From assembly GCA_030247915.1 (NCBI GenBank), contig JAPDRQ010000001.1, forward strand, positions 248,001-312,000: a stretch of 64,000 nt of DNA. The letters are read 5' to 3'. The position numbers and the translations under genes were made by a program. A model generated the notes under the pieces. It was given only the letters and a program-made list of their open reading frames with translations. It was not told where the DNA came from and made no database searches. Of this stretch, positions 1-10,356 are shown one piece after another; the first letter of the stretch is position 1, and each line of letters begins with the position of its first letter. The stretch comes from Neophaeococcomyces mojaviensis. Lineage: Eukaryota > Ascomycota > Eurotiomycetes > Chaetothyriales.

Positions 1-1440
1 TGAGGCGCTGGCTAGCTTGTCGACTTCAAATGATTAGGACCACGCCTGTATCGACCTCAATGCAAGGCCTGTGGTCGATTAAGGACCTGCCCACGCGGAG
101 GATTGGGTTTCAACGTTTCAAGGCTATTGAGCGATATCTCGCTCTCTGTAGTGATATCGTAGTAGATAAAGAATATCCTGTATAGTTTTGGAAGGTTCAA
201 ACTGCCCTGGATCTTGTACGCAGTCGCTTTAAGGCGATCCTAATACCTGGAAGCTATCTGGTCGTTGATGAGTCTACTATCGAATTCCACGGTCGCCAGA
301 AGGATAAGTATCGAATGAGGTATAAGCCAGCAGGTGAGGGCTTCTGTATATTCGCTCTCTGTAGCCATGGAGGCTTACTACACGACTTCGTGGTGTCCTC
401 CAGTCGCGACGGCCTTGAGGGGGTCCCAGCAGGTATCGAGATCGATATTCAAATAAGGAGTGTTCGAAAGAGAAAGAAAGGTTCAAATAATAGCTAGGCT
501 TTCCTGGTTAAACTCCCACCTCAAAAGGCAGTAGTATATACGCTTTGCGAGCGAGTCACAGTTGATTGGAGGCATCAAACGTTTGCCTGCTACGTTGACA
601 ACCTCTTTACTGATATACCGCTGGCCAGGGCACTATTAACGATCAATATTGGTATTTGTGGTACTACGAGAGCGAATACGCTTAGCTTTCCATCGATTTT
701 ACTGGCAATCAAGCATAGATTTGGGCCTGAACTAGCTCAAAATGCGCGATCTGCCCTTATTGTTGATAATATCGCAGCCTGTATAATCTAGAAAGACCAC
801 GAACGACAGAATATCGTATCCTTTATATCCACGATCTACAGTCCTCACGATTCCGAAGCTACAATTCGACGTATAAGGGCAAGATTAGCTACAAGAGGTA
901 CACCTGCTGGCTTTACCCGAGTACAAGTTTGGTAGCCAAAGATCGCCGTCGATTATAACCGATATATGGGCAATACCGATCTCCACAACCGCCTACGCAT
1001 CTACAAAACCGTACGAAGACCTCACCAGGCTAAGTGGACGAAGAAAATCATCGAGTTTATCATCGATATCTGTCATACGAACGCCTTTATCATCTGGCAG
1101 CGATATCAGGTCCAAAGCGATCGAGGGCGACGATCTCGTGAGCGATTCCTTACCCAACTCACCACGGGCCTTATTAAGATCGAAGAGAAGGTACATATAC
1201 CAATACAAGTCATAAATCGAAGCTTTTGCGCTTGGACAGGCTGTCGACCTCGAGAATATCGTAAGCGCAATCCTCTGGGCGAGATCGTCAACAATACCAC
1301 CACCTCCAGGGCGTCCAGGACCACCGACTACTGCGACGACTGTATGAAGTATCTGTACATTGGCAAGGGCTGCTGGGGTCAATATCACAGGGCGAAAGGC
1401 CTCACAATCAGGCCAAAGGATCGATATTAGCAAGAAGGGG
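1..1440 (+). pseudogene. piggyBac-type transposase relic (5' end outside window)
   Basis: A single reading frame (codons starting at position 3) keeps clear piggyBac DDE transposase landmarks in order: a VDE block near 264-272 (first catalytic Asp), a YVDNLFT block followed by GICGTTR near 591-680 (second Asp), an FISTIY block near 820-840, and DYNRYMGNTD near 945-980 (third Asp), then a C-terminal Cys/His cluster near 1321-1395. The frame is interrupted by in-frame TAG codons at 183-185, 495-497, 789-791 and 933-935 and ends with TAG at 1428-1430. No frameshift is needed to read from one block to the next. The 5' part of the gene lies left of the window. A GGGG|TTAA at 1437-1444 could be the right transposon end, since piggyBac inserts at TTAA, but the left end is not visible. 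The gene is not functional as it stands. Confidence 0.88.
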
Positions 1441-2409
1441 TTAATATCAACACCAGGCGACAGCGATCTCGCTTTGTGACACCAGGATTTATCTATACAA
1501 GGCCAAATCGCGGCCTCAAACGCGTGATAATGCATAGAATCAAGATCTGGTACACGTACAATATCATACTCATTGCAATGAGATTATTTCTATGTAATGA
1601 CCACCTGGTGGTGCTCCCGTGGTGGAGCCGCTAAATGGAACAAATTGTACGCGCAGAGGATGCCAACAAGTCGGGGCTTTCCAGTCAAAAGCTGCTCTTT
1701 GTTTGCCGTCACATGTACCGAGGATTTGCGAGGAATGTTCGTTGCAACTTGTTGTCTGTCATGTGTGTTTGTCTGCAATGCTTTGTTCAGATTCAGCTGG
1801 GCGGCAACCACCCGACGATTTTCACGATGGAGGTGCTTGAATAAGCACAGGTTAGCTGGAAGATCTAGACGGAAGTGGTTTAACGGGAGAGCCCTTGAAC
1901 GTATCAGGCCTGCTGATGCCAGGATGGAGCCAGGATGGAGGCTAGGCTAAGACCACATCCGACCGTGCCAACCATAGTCACCCATACTTTGAGTAGTTTG
2001 GCGTTTGTCCCACCACTGACCACTGGCGTGCTCGTCGAAACAATGCCTCGCCCTGCCTTAACCGTTTACCTTCAACTCCGTCCAACTCTCGATTTTACTG
2101 TCCCGTTTATTCTGTACCAACGAGCACCAGAGTCAGGTGTGCTGCGTTTCGTATTGCCTTGCTGTGCTACTCATATACTGGGCAGTACTGCATAGCACAA
2201 TGTGTCACCTATGGCTTGCTTGACAAAGAACCTCACACCACTGTCTCAGCTGTGATCAGCACTAGACGTCACCTACCTGCCTACCACCGAACTCGTTGTG
2301 AAGCGATTTGTCAACCACTTTTTGATCTCAGCAAACCTGGAATGATTGAGATCGACTGCGAAGCCATCCCTTCGGTGCGGCCACCGTACAACGGCCTTCC
2401 TTGACCAAC
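1441..2409. other. Intergenic, upstream of the ELL-like gene
   Basis: No supported gene. The short open frames overlap on both strands and have no recognisable protein content. There is a perfect 14-bp palindrome (CTCATTGCAATGAG) at 1569-1582. The last few hundred bases should hold the promoter and 5' UTR of the ELL-like gene. Confidence 0.6.
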
Positions 2410-4470
2410 ATGTCGAAATTCGCTGTTCCTGCTGCAGGAATTCAACTTCAGCATGACGAGCCCGACTCGAAAGACCCTCCTCAAATTCTTCGCCTCAACC
2501 TTGCTGAGAACATTACCAAAGATCTCCTGAATGCTGTCAGGAGCAACGGGCAGGCACGGATCAAGCTGGGGAAGAGACCTGCGATCACATTTGGAACACG
2601 AACCGTTTCGCTCAACCATGGCACAGACAAATTCCCTGCCGAAATCTTTCGTGGTCCGCTAGATGGCAGCGGACCAGTATACTTCTCGGGAAAGCTGAGT
2701 CACACATTGGAAGTGCAGCAGGCGAAAGAAGCCACTGCTGGTGTGGATCAAGCGCTTGCCACCCTCAAGCAGAACCTCAAAGCAAGCCAGGAAGATAGGG
2801 CTGCAGGTGGCACTGGCCTCATCAGTAACAAGCTACTTGGACACCAACATAGACCGTCGCCCCTGTCTAGCGGTTTCCTTACTTCGAGGCCTTCCAGTCC
2901 TTTCCTTAGTGGCCTCTCTCCTCGCGTTGGACCTACATCGGCGCCTCTTCAAACAGGACCTACCAGCAAGGAGAAGATCAGGTTAGACGCAATAAGGATC
3001 CCCCTCATACATCTTCTAGCCATCGAGCCGTGGTCGCCCGATGCTTTGGCCCAGAAAGTGAGAGTGAAGAGAAGCGATTGTGATAAAGTCTTAGAGAAGG
3101 TTGCCCGTGATGTCAAGGGTGGGAAGAAGGAGCTCAAGGACAAGATCTACAAAGATTTGGATGTTTGGAAGTTCAGTTACCAATCACAACAAGATCGACA
3201 AGCTGCAATTGACCATGCCGTCTCTGCATACGACCGGATGAGAATTGAGAAGACTGATCAGCTGTGGCAGATGTTGTTGGCAAAGGAAGACAGAAACAAG
3301 GGCACTTATCTGTCGAGACTGAACTTCGACAAGCCCCTGGCGGCAGGCAACCTGACGCCAAAAATAAATGAGAGGTCGACAGACGGCAGTATAGAAGGAA
3401 AGAGCATGGCGTCTGATCAGAGCAGTAAGAAAGGCAAGGGACCTGCTACTAAGCTGACTGATGACTTGCCAAAGACCAAGTCTTCTGCAGAGACGAAGGT
3501 CAAGACTGCTGCATTGAAAGACAAGGTGAAGACTCTCGCAGTAACGGAGGGGGCCAACAAGTTGAAAGCAACTAAACAAGATACAAAGTTCAAGTCATCG
3601 GAGAGAATTGAAGACTCGGATGAGGAAGCTGACGCTGGTCGACCAGTCATTGCCTCTAAACATCCCATTAAGCGGAAAGAGCCTGTGGTTGAGAAACCTG
3701 TCAGGTCTGAGAAGGCTTCATCTGCATCTTCAAAACCTCCGTTGCACAAACCACATCTATCCGGATCATCAGGTGGTGGCACCGACGTTGATCATGGTCG
3801 ACTCACTCCCTCGTCGGCCATGGCTCGCACTCGAGGTGGAGCAGATACCTCAAAAGCCCAAGCAGGAAATGCATCAAGACCTCGAAATGGCAGCTCGCCT
3901 GTAAAGCCTTCACCACTTGGATCATCTCCGCCAACTAATTCTAGAGATGTTGACAGCACAAGTAACAGTAGTAAGGGTACAAGCCAGTCATCTGCACCCT
4001 CCTCACCTCCTTCCAGCACAGAGCTATCCAACACCAAGACGAAGAACTATTCTCCTGTTGCAGCAGAGCGAAAGCTAGAAAAGCATTCGAATGGCCCTAA
4101 TAAGAGAAAGGCCGAATCAAGTGCCGACCAACCTCCTTCGAAGAGACAGCACATCAACAGCAGTGGCAATAAAGACCGAGTTAACGGCGATGCGCCGAAA
4201 GTACCCAAGCGTGACAGCCCTGACTCCGACACCATCTCCACCTCCGAGAAATCTGCGATCACCAAGCAGCACGTTGAGAATGAAGCAAGACAGTTTAAGA
4301 AATACTGGGACAGATACAAAGATTTACATGACAGACTAGAGAAGCAACCTGACTCACAACGAGATTCCACCGACATTGAGAAGCTATGGAAGATGCATTT
4401 GAGGTTGAAAGAAATGAAGGAACAGATTTGGAGAGATTGGGACAAACTCGAGAAATTGGAACCAAAATGA
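2410..4470 (+). CDS. ELL-type RNA polymerase II elongation factor
   Basis: Encodes 686 aa in one exon. The N-terminal part (about residues 20-60) and a winged-helix-like segment (about 190-275, containing IPLIHLLAIEPWSP and ELKDKIYKDLDVWKF) resemble the ELL domain of RNA polymerase II elongation factors. The final 65 residues form a charged helical segment like the occludin-homology region of ELL proteins. Between them lies a long Ser/Pro/Lys-rich, probably disordered linker with nuclear-localisation-like basic runs. ELL proteins suppress transient Pol II pausing in the nucleus; that role is family knowledge. The first ATG of the frame (2410) is used because the three upstream codons begin with TTG. 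Animal ELL is of similar size. The assignment rests on remembered motif patterns, so the ELL family is likely but not certain. Confidence 0.72.
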   Translation: MSKFAVPAAGIQLQHDEPDSKDPPQILRLNLAENITKDLLNAVRSNGQARIKLGKRPAITFGTRTVSLNHGTDKFPAEIFRGPLDGSGPVYFSGKLSHTLEVQQAKEATAGVDQALATLKQNLKASQEDRAAGGTGLISNKLLGHQHRPSPLSSGFLTSRPSSPFLSGLSPRVGPTSAPLQTGPTSKEKIRLDAIRIPLIHLLAIEPWSPDALAQKVRVKRSDCDKVLEKVARDVKGGKKELKDKIYKDLDVWKFSYQSQQDRQAAIDHAVSAYDRMRIEKTDQLWQMLLAKEDRNKGTYLSRLNFDKPLAAGNLTPKINERSTDGSIEGKSMASDQSSKKGKGPATKLTDDLPKTKSSAETKVKTAALKDKVKTLAVTEGANKLKATKQDTKFKSSERIEDSDEEADAGRPVIASKHPIKRKEPVVEKPVRSEKASSASSKPPLHKPHLSGSSGGGTDVDHGRLTPSSAMARTRGGADTSKAQAGNASRPRNGSSPVKPSPLGSSPPTNSRDVDSTSNSSKGTSQSSAPSSPPSSTELSNTKTKNYSPVAAERKLEKHSNGPNKRKAESSADQPPSKRQHINSSGNKDRVNGDAPKVPKRDSPDSDTISTSEKSAITKQHVENEARQFKKYWDRYKDLHDRLEKQPDSQRDSTDIEKLWKMHLRLKEMKEQIWRDWDKLEKLEPK

Positions 4471-4981
4471 AGATGATTTGACAAGTCACGGAGTTGGAAT
4501 GGATGACACCCCGAAAGAAAAGCTATGACAACAATGTTCTTAGCACAGCAATGAATGATTAAATCATGAAGCAAGCCCCAATATGATGCTCAGATAATGC
4601 TCCAAGCGAGTACCACATACTATTGACTGCACAGTGCGTGATATGAATATCAAAACTTCACCCAGTCTACACAAATTTAGCATTCGTTTTTGGCACTCAT
4701 CTTTCTCAAGGGAAGGTCGACTAGCAGTTCGAGATGTCGTATGATGGGAGGAGCAACTTCCCTGTTCGTGAGGTGGTCATGAAGTGAAACACCTATGCAC
4801 TGTAAGCAAATATCCAAACACTACCTTCACTCACTAACACATAACTATTTCCAGACGTGTCCACTTAAGCAAGACCTTCCTACAAGCGACTAGAATTCAC
4901 TCCTTGCTTCTTGGTCAACAATCACTATTTCAACAATACTCAATTTCTCAACCTGCTACGATACACTTCGATCAGCCAACC
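4471..4981. other. Intergenic and 5' UTR with probable UTR intron
   Basis: Holds the 3' end of the ELL-like gene and the leader of the next gene. A probable 53-nt 5' UTR intron spans 4802-4854 (GTAAGC donor, CTAAC branch-like site, TTTCCAG acceptor). A 17-codon upstream ORF begins at 4734 and ends with TGA at 4785-4787. Neither joins in frame to the downstream coding region. Confidence 0.45.
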
Positions 4982-6607
4982 ATGGCTCGCCTACCCGAGA
5001 ACAACAGTGTCAAGATCTCTGCAACGGCAAAACCAGCCCTACTGAATGACAAAGACCAAACCAGTCCTCATGCCAGATCCGGGTCAGCGAGGGCAAAACC
5101 CAAGAAATCTGTTTTCAGCTTCAGCGACCTAGGATCCGACAGCGATTCGTCCTCGTCCTTCGACAGTGACGAAAGTGACACGACCAACCCCCCCAAACCT
5201 AGCTCAGCCAAATTTCTCTGTCGATCCGTGTCGCGCGAACTGAGCTCAGGATCAGGAACACCTGTTAGCGTGACGGAATCTGAAGAAGAGAGCAGTCCAA
5301 AGAACCCTTCACTGAAGCCCAAGTCTAGTACTGAGAAGACACCAGACAATCCGTTCAACGCTCGAACACCCGATCCGGCGAAGAAAAGTGACAAGAGTGC
5401 CGAGTCAGCAGCTACCATCAACCCAAAGCCGGTCCCTATTCCAGATCTCATGACAGGCAAACGAATTTCTCAGGCTGCAATAGACGAAGCAAAAATACAA
5501 GCTGCTAAACTACAGAAGACGTCTTTTCAGAAATTCTCTTCTGATGTTTTCGGCGCCAACAATGATATAGCTAAGCAAATAATTGATGGTAGGAAAGCTT
5601 CCACAAGGATCAAGAAGGAAGTTGGCTCAGGCTCTGAGACTAGTGGTCGAGCAGATGCCAAGAAAGACAAGGAGAAGTCTAAGAAACGCAAACGCGAGGA
5701 AGACGGTAGGCAAGATGACGACAATGACGAGAAGGGTGCTAAGAAGAAATCGAAGAAGGACATGAAGAAGGAGAAGGCTACCAAGCAGGGCAAGGACAAC
5801 GACGACTCGGCCAGTGAGGAGAACAAGGTAGAAATTAGCCCAAGGAAAAAGAAACTCAAGAAGAAATCCAAGGACAAGGTCGAAAAGAAGCACAAGGCCA
5901 AACACGGTAGGACTAGTGACGAGAATGAAGACGACAGCCTCTCTAAAAAGAAGAAGCACAAGAAATCCAGGAAATCCAAGGACAAATCTGGAGCGGAATC
6001 CGAGAAGCACAAGCGTAAATCTGAAGCTCTCTCAACCACACCAGGTGCCCCAACCACTGAGACAGAACCCAGTCAGAACGAGAAAAAGAAGGAGCAGTTC
6101 CACAACCCTACGACTTCCACCCTATCTCAAACCGCCACCCTCGCACGAACCACAGCCGCGGAGAAGAAAGTCATCAAGTCAATCAAATCTCTGCTGCCAA
6201 TACCACTTCTCATAACGACCCTAAACAAGCTCAAGGCTGAGCATGCACCCCACAAGCCCGATCGACCGCAAAAGAATGACCCTCAACCTGAACTTGCCTT
6301 AACCGCTCCACCTGAGTCCACCGATGACAATCTAGTCATCCTCACGGCAGCACGAGATGCGCTTATCCTTCTACCCGGTAAGCGTCTTGGCTTTGACCTC
6401 GCGGCAGCCATTGGTACTATGCAAGACAATGCTGACGGTGAGCAGAATCCAAGAGTAAGATCTCAAGTCAGAAGTAAAGGAACCACAAGCATGCCACGGA
6501 TATCAGAGATGGAGATTGAGCTGAGTCGGATTGCGCGTGAACGGCAGCGGGTAATCGAGAGATTAGAAGGCGAGAACAGGGCGCTGAGAGAGCGGGTGCA
6601 CAGGTGA
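4982..6607 (+). CDS. Lysine-rich nuclear protein of unknown function
   Basis: Encodes 541 aa. I do not recognise the family. The N-terminal third is Ser/Asp/Pro-rich with an acidic serine patch near residues 50-70. The middle (about 200-365) is a run of Lys/Glu/Asp/Ser-rich segments with many KKKSKK-type clusters, typical of nucleolar or chromatin proteins. The C-terminal part (about 390-500) is more ordered, with a hydrophobic block around SIKSLLPIPLLITTLNKL, and the last 35 residues should form a short coiled coil. The first ATG in frame (4982) was chosen; the frame extends upstream only through non-ATG codons. It is tandem with the ELL-like gene about 0.5 kb away. A nuclear location is inferred from composition only. 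Confidence 0.7.
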   Translation: MARLPENNSVKISATAKPALLNDKDQTSPHARSGSARAKPKKSVFSFSDLGSDSDSSSSFDSDESDTTNPPKPSSAKFLCRSVSRELSSGSGTPVSVTESEEESSPKNPSLKPKSSTEKTPDNPFNARTPDPAKKSDKSAESAATINPKPVPIPDLMTGKRISQAAIDEAKIQAAKLQKTSFQKFSSDVFGANNDIAKQIIDGRKASTRIKKEVGSGSETSGRADAKKDKEKSKKRKREEDGRQDDDNDEKGAKKKSKKDMKKEKATKQGKDNDDSASEENKVEISPRKKKLKKKSKDKVEKKHKAKHGRTSDENEDDSLSKKKKHKKSRKSKDKSGAESEKHKRKSEALSTTPGAPTTETEPSQNEKKKEQFHNPTTSTLSQTATLARTTAAEKKVIKSIKSLLPIPLLITTLNKLKAEHAPHKPDRPQKNDPQPELALTAPPESTDDNLVILTAARDALILLPGKRLGFDLAAAIGTMQDNADGEQNPRVRSQVRSKGTTSMPRISEMEIELSRIARERQRVIERLEGENRALRERVHR

Positions 6608-7097
6608 CAGTGTGGCAGCGAGAGAAAGCCAGTGAGAACAACTGGTATGGTTTTGGAAAGACGAAACTATGGTTCTTATATTCTACTTGAAGGCCGTCAT
6701 GCACGATGCATTGATGTGGTGGTACACGTCCAGCAACTTACATGCGTGCATAGAATTAGTCTTCAGAGGCACTTGGCAAAATCTCCATGACCGGCCGACA
6801 GCTCTGTCCGGTCATAATGTATGCACAGGCCTTCATCTTGGTACAGTGTAGTGTGGAATAACTTGTTGACGCTTCGAAATGTTCAGAAGCTGCCACACTT
6901 TCATTTAGATAGCCGCGCACATTGGGCGACGGACCGAGAGATCCGAAGCAATACCAAACACGACAATGAGCACGCAAGAAAAGCCTTGGTAAGAAATCAA
7001 CAATAAATATCTTGTTAATAATCGTAAGCTATCAGTTCCATCGTGCTGGATGACACCGTCGCCTAAATACAGTATGCAGCAGCATGGTGCAAGAAAA
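6608..7097. other. Convergent intergenic region
   Basis: Lies between the lysine-rich protein gene (plus) and the ferroxidase gene (minus). It should hold both 3' UTRs. I see no gene or notable repeat. Confidence 0.6.
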
Positions 7098-9070
7098 TCA
7101 CTTGACCTCGTTCGCTGCAGTGTACCCAACATCTTTCTCTCTGCCAGCAACGGCATGGCCGGCAGGAGCGGCATCAACACCAGTGACTTCGACAACGCCA
7201 GTCTCCTTAGCGAAAGTGTTGATCTTTTGCTGCTCCTTTTGCTGCTCAATGGTGCTAATCTCGCCGAGTCCATACCACACAATCACGCCGACACCCAGAA
7301 GACCAGCGACAATCGAGAAGGTCAGTGCGACGATACCTCTTGGTGTGAAACCGTCTGGTAGTAGAGCAGGACTGACGTTGAAGCCTGTGGTGTCAAGCAG
7401 ATCAACGGTGTTGCCTGCCGCGTTACCTTGGAATGGCATGTCTTGGGCACGGCACGCATCAAAGTGGTCCTCTGGAATGCCGTTTTCACCGCCAAGCTGC
7501 TGTTGCAACTGTAGAGGCGCTTCGATGAATGTCAGGATGAGACCGGAGTCGACATGCCATTCGATGTGGCAGTGGAATAGCCAGACGCCAGGGTTGTCCG
7601 ACCTGAATCGAATAACGAAGTGGCCGTTCGGTCGGACAAGGAGGGTGTCTCGACGCATTGGTGTGGTCGGGTACTTCACGCTCCCGTTACGGAATGCCTC
7701 AACGTCCCAATCGCCAGAATCATCATCACCTCGCGTCAGGACTTGGAAGGCATGGCCGTGTAGATGGAACGGGTGTTTGCCAGGATCGTGGTTGTTTAGG
7801 ACTATCTCGACCACTTGGTTGTGCGAGAGGACGAGGGGATGGGTGTTCACACCGTAGATCGTGGCATCGGTGGCGAGATCACCGGAGGTTAAGACAGTGT
7901 ACAGAGTTGGCACCTTGGGACGCACGAACGTGACGTCGTTGAAGAAGGCGTAGTTTGCGCCGTCGCCTAAGTTGTCCATCTTCACATCAATCGTGTAGCT
8001 GATTGCTGGGTCTTCATACAAGGCCAGTTCATCAGTCGGCTCAAGCGTTGCGTCGTCGAGAGGTTCGAATGCGTCCTCTAAGATCGTGGCGTTGGGGAAG
8101 GGAGCAGCGCTATTGTACATGAGGTAAGATGTTACATTTGGGTTTAGGCCATCAGGGACTGCATCGAAAAGGTCTTGGTCCATGGACCCAACAATGGGGA
8201 AGTTTTTGTCTGTATCGTTCTTGGTTGTGAGGAGGATGCCGTAGCGTTGCGCTGCGGTTACATATATCATTGAAGCTTCTGTGGGCTTGTGATATATTCC
8301 GTCCAACTCAATGATGCGAAAGCTGTGATCTTCGATCCAGAAATACTGAGCTGCGAAAGCTGCCATGTTAACAACACGGATGAAGTAGGTTTTGTTTGGC
8401 TGCACTGGGATCTTGAGGTTCTGGGTATCGTTCATAAGAGCGGAATCAGGAACTGCGAATGTTAGCTGCAAACTGCGAATTGCGAACTGCACATGGCATG
8501 CTTACCTGGTTCAGCGCCAGTGGGGTTGGTGACGCTCAAAAATGAAGAAATGAGGCCAGGCATCTCATCATGATACCAATCCGACAGTGTGACAACCAGT
8601 TCCTCGTCATACTGATCCGCATATGGGTTCTCTGGATCATGAACAATCAATGGCCCCCTAAGGCCATCTGGATATTGTCCATCAACATGCGAGTGATACC
8701 AGTATGTGCCTGGCTGTGTGACATTGAACGAGTATGTGAAGCTCGAGTTTGCGGGAATAGGGCACTGTGTCGACTGAGCCACACCATCCATATGGGTCGT
8801 TCCATTCATGTAAAGACCATGAAAGTGTAGCGAACAAGGTCGATCGCCGAGCTCATTCTTGAGGTTGACAACGACCTGGTCGCCGACAGTTGCAAATATG
8901 GTTGGGATGGGCCATTGGCCATTGATACCCATGACTCTTCGCTCATGGAAGCCATCTGGATTTCTGTCCACCCAACCAACGGTGAAGTTATATTCTCTGA
9001 CATCGGCGATGACAGCAGTGGTCAGTAAGGTAGTCGCCAGCGCAAGCTGTCGCAACAGAGTTAGAGCCAT
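7098..9070 (-). CDS. FET3: Fet3-type multicopper ferroxidase
   Basis: Two exons on the minus strand, 9070-8506 and 8452-7098, with a 53-nt intron at 8453-8505, giving 639 aa (yeast Fet3 is 636). It oxidises Fe(II) to Fe(III) at the plasma membrane and passes iron to the Ftr1 permease. There is an N-terminal signal peptide (about residues 1-22), and all copper-ligand motifs are present: HFHG at 82-85, WYHSH at 124-128, HPFHLHGH at 415-422 and the HCHIEWH block near 482-488. A single C-terminal membrane helix (about 560-583) is followed by a short cytosolic tail. The GAEP motif carrying a Fet3 iron-binding Glu is at about 185-188, directly at the splice junction, and an Asp lies four residues before HPFHLHG. 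Several N-glycosylation sequons occur. It is divergent from the Ftr1 gene, with shared upstream GATA-type sites. Confidence 0.95.
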
Positions 9071-9115
9071 CTGGGCTAATGTGAACTCAGGATGTGAAAA
9101 AGTAGTGAGGCAGAG

Positions 9116-9124
9116 ATCAGATAA
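9116..9124 (+). promoter_or_regulatory. SreA-type GATA site (copy 1)
   Basis: Exact ATCAGATAA, 46 bp upstream of the ferroxidase start codon. It matches the extended iron-responsive GATA consensus ATCWGATAA. Confidence 0.75.
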
Positions 9125-9232
9125 GATCAAAGCTCATTTACTTCGAGTGGGCTCGTGACAAGCTTGTGGTGGAGCGGAAAAGGTTGGTGGTATATCAGGC
9201 CGATATCGAAACGAAAAGTGAGTTTCACATGG

Positions 9233-9241
9233 ATCAGATAA
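9233..9241 (+). promoter_or_regulatory. SreA-type GATA site (copy 2)
   Basis: Exact ATCAGATAA. As in copy 1, it is followed directly by GATC, so the two flanks are alike. Confidence 0.75.
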
Positions 9242-9616
9242 GATCTGGAATACAATTGATAAAGTTTTCCTGGTGAACCGAAAATACTAGCCTTCACCTG
9301 ACAGTAGGAAAACGCCAGCTAGATATGGTGGCGAGCTTTAAGAAGGTAGTCTGCGTGGTCTGACCAGGATTTCGACTGCACAAAGACTTCCTGAGTAGTC
9401 GCAGAAAATGCATGTGTTGATATGCAGGGTAGAAGAACTGCGTGGAGAGAAGCGAGGGATCGGTCTCGATTGGCTTGGCTAAAGGCAAAGGCGGTTCTCC
9501 GAATGTCAATATTTGAGGTGATTTTGGAAAATGGCTCGTCAATAGCTTGTATCGTGAGCGCTTTCCTTGTTCGTAAGTGGAAAGGAGCAATGGGGGTGCA
9601 ATTGACTTCCCCGCTG

Positions 9617-9625
9617 ATCAGATAA
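9617..9625 (+). promoter_or_regulatory. SreA-type GATA site (copy 3)
   Basis: Exact ATCAGATAA in the middle of the shared promoter. Confidence 0.72.
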
Positions 9626-9938
9626 AATTTTTGCCTCTCAAAACATGTAATTGGATCAATCTAGAAAGAGTAGGCGTGCCAGAGGTATTGCTGCAGGTTC
9701 TAGCCCGAGCACTAAGTGCTACAGTTGCGAGCGATGTCCGATAGTGGGATGATGGTCGTTCTCGCAGGTTCAGACTTCTTTCTGAGGAACACCTCTGAAA
9801 AGCTCACAGAGCGACGATCTTCGCAGCAAGCTCAGAATCTCGCGCCCAAGCTTTTTCCCTGTGTTCGTCTGGCTGTCCAAGCTTTCGTTAAGAGCTCCCA
9901 AGCTCAATACCGAGGAACTTGCCAAGGAGAAAACCTTG

Positions 9939-9947
9939 ATCAGATAA
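9939..9947 (+). promoter_or_regulatory. SreA-type GATA site (copy 4)
   Basis: Exact ATCAGATAA, about 410 bp upstream of the permease start codon. Confidence 0.72.
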
Positions 9948-10249
9948 GCGGAGACAACAGTAACGCTTACCAAGATAGGAAAGGTCACTCGCTTCGTGAT
10001 CGCCGGGGTGTGAAATCTCCCACCTCGGACAGAACTTATCGAGTCGTCTCACCACATAGAAAGAGCTTTGATCGCCAGCTCATGCCACTTGTCAAGGACC
10101 GGCCCAAACCATATCTCGAGCGTTATCGGCTCTTTAATTTCTTTTTCTCGTATCTGGACATTCTGTAAGGATCAGGTTGACCCTGCGTGCTGAAAGTGTT
10201 CCTTTGGCGTGTTGTTCGTGGTCTGAGATCCGAGCACCTACTCATCATC

Positions 10250-10258
10250 TTATCTGAT
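10250..10258 (-). promoter_or_regulatory. SreA-type GATA site (copy 5)
   Basis: TTATCTGAT, the reverse complement of ATCAGATAA, about 100 bp upstream of the permease start codon. Confidence 0.75.
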
Positions 10259-10356
10259 CCGCCCACCCTCTTGTCAGATCTACCTTCCACTCACTTTCAG
10301 ACCCGTGTCACCATTACGCAGGTTCAGGAGTGCCAACAGTGAGCAAGTCGCCCAAT

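Larger units (their letters stand above)
9071..10356. promoter_or_regulatory. Shared bidirectional promoter of the FET3/FTR1 pair
   Basis: 1,286 bp separate the two start codons. The region has no supported gene but contains five exact copies of ATCAGATAA, annotated separately; this matches ATCWGATAA, bound by SreA-type GATA repressors of iron uptake. ATTGG boxes (reverse CCAAT) occur at 9469-9473 and 9650-9654 and could serve a CCAAT-binding complex/HapX. Both genes are therefore expected to be repressed when iron is plentiful. Confidence 0.82.

Noticed and set aside
966..1430. 154-codon open frame as a separate gene
   Set aside because: It is the C-terminal part of the broken piggyBac transposase, in the same frame as the upstream blocks.
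5527..6057. Long Ser/Leu/Phe-rich open frame on the minus strand
   Set aside because: It is the antisense shadow of the Lys/Glu-rich segment of the plus-strand gene.
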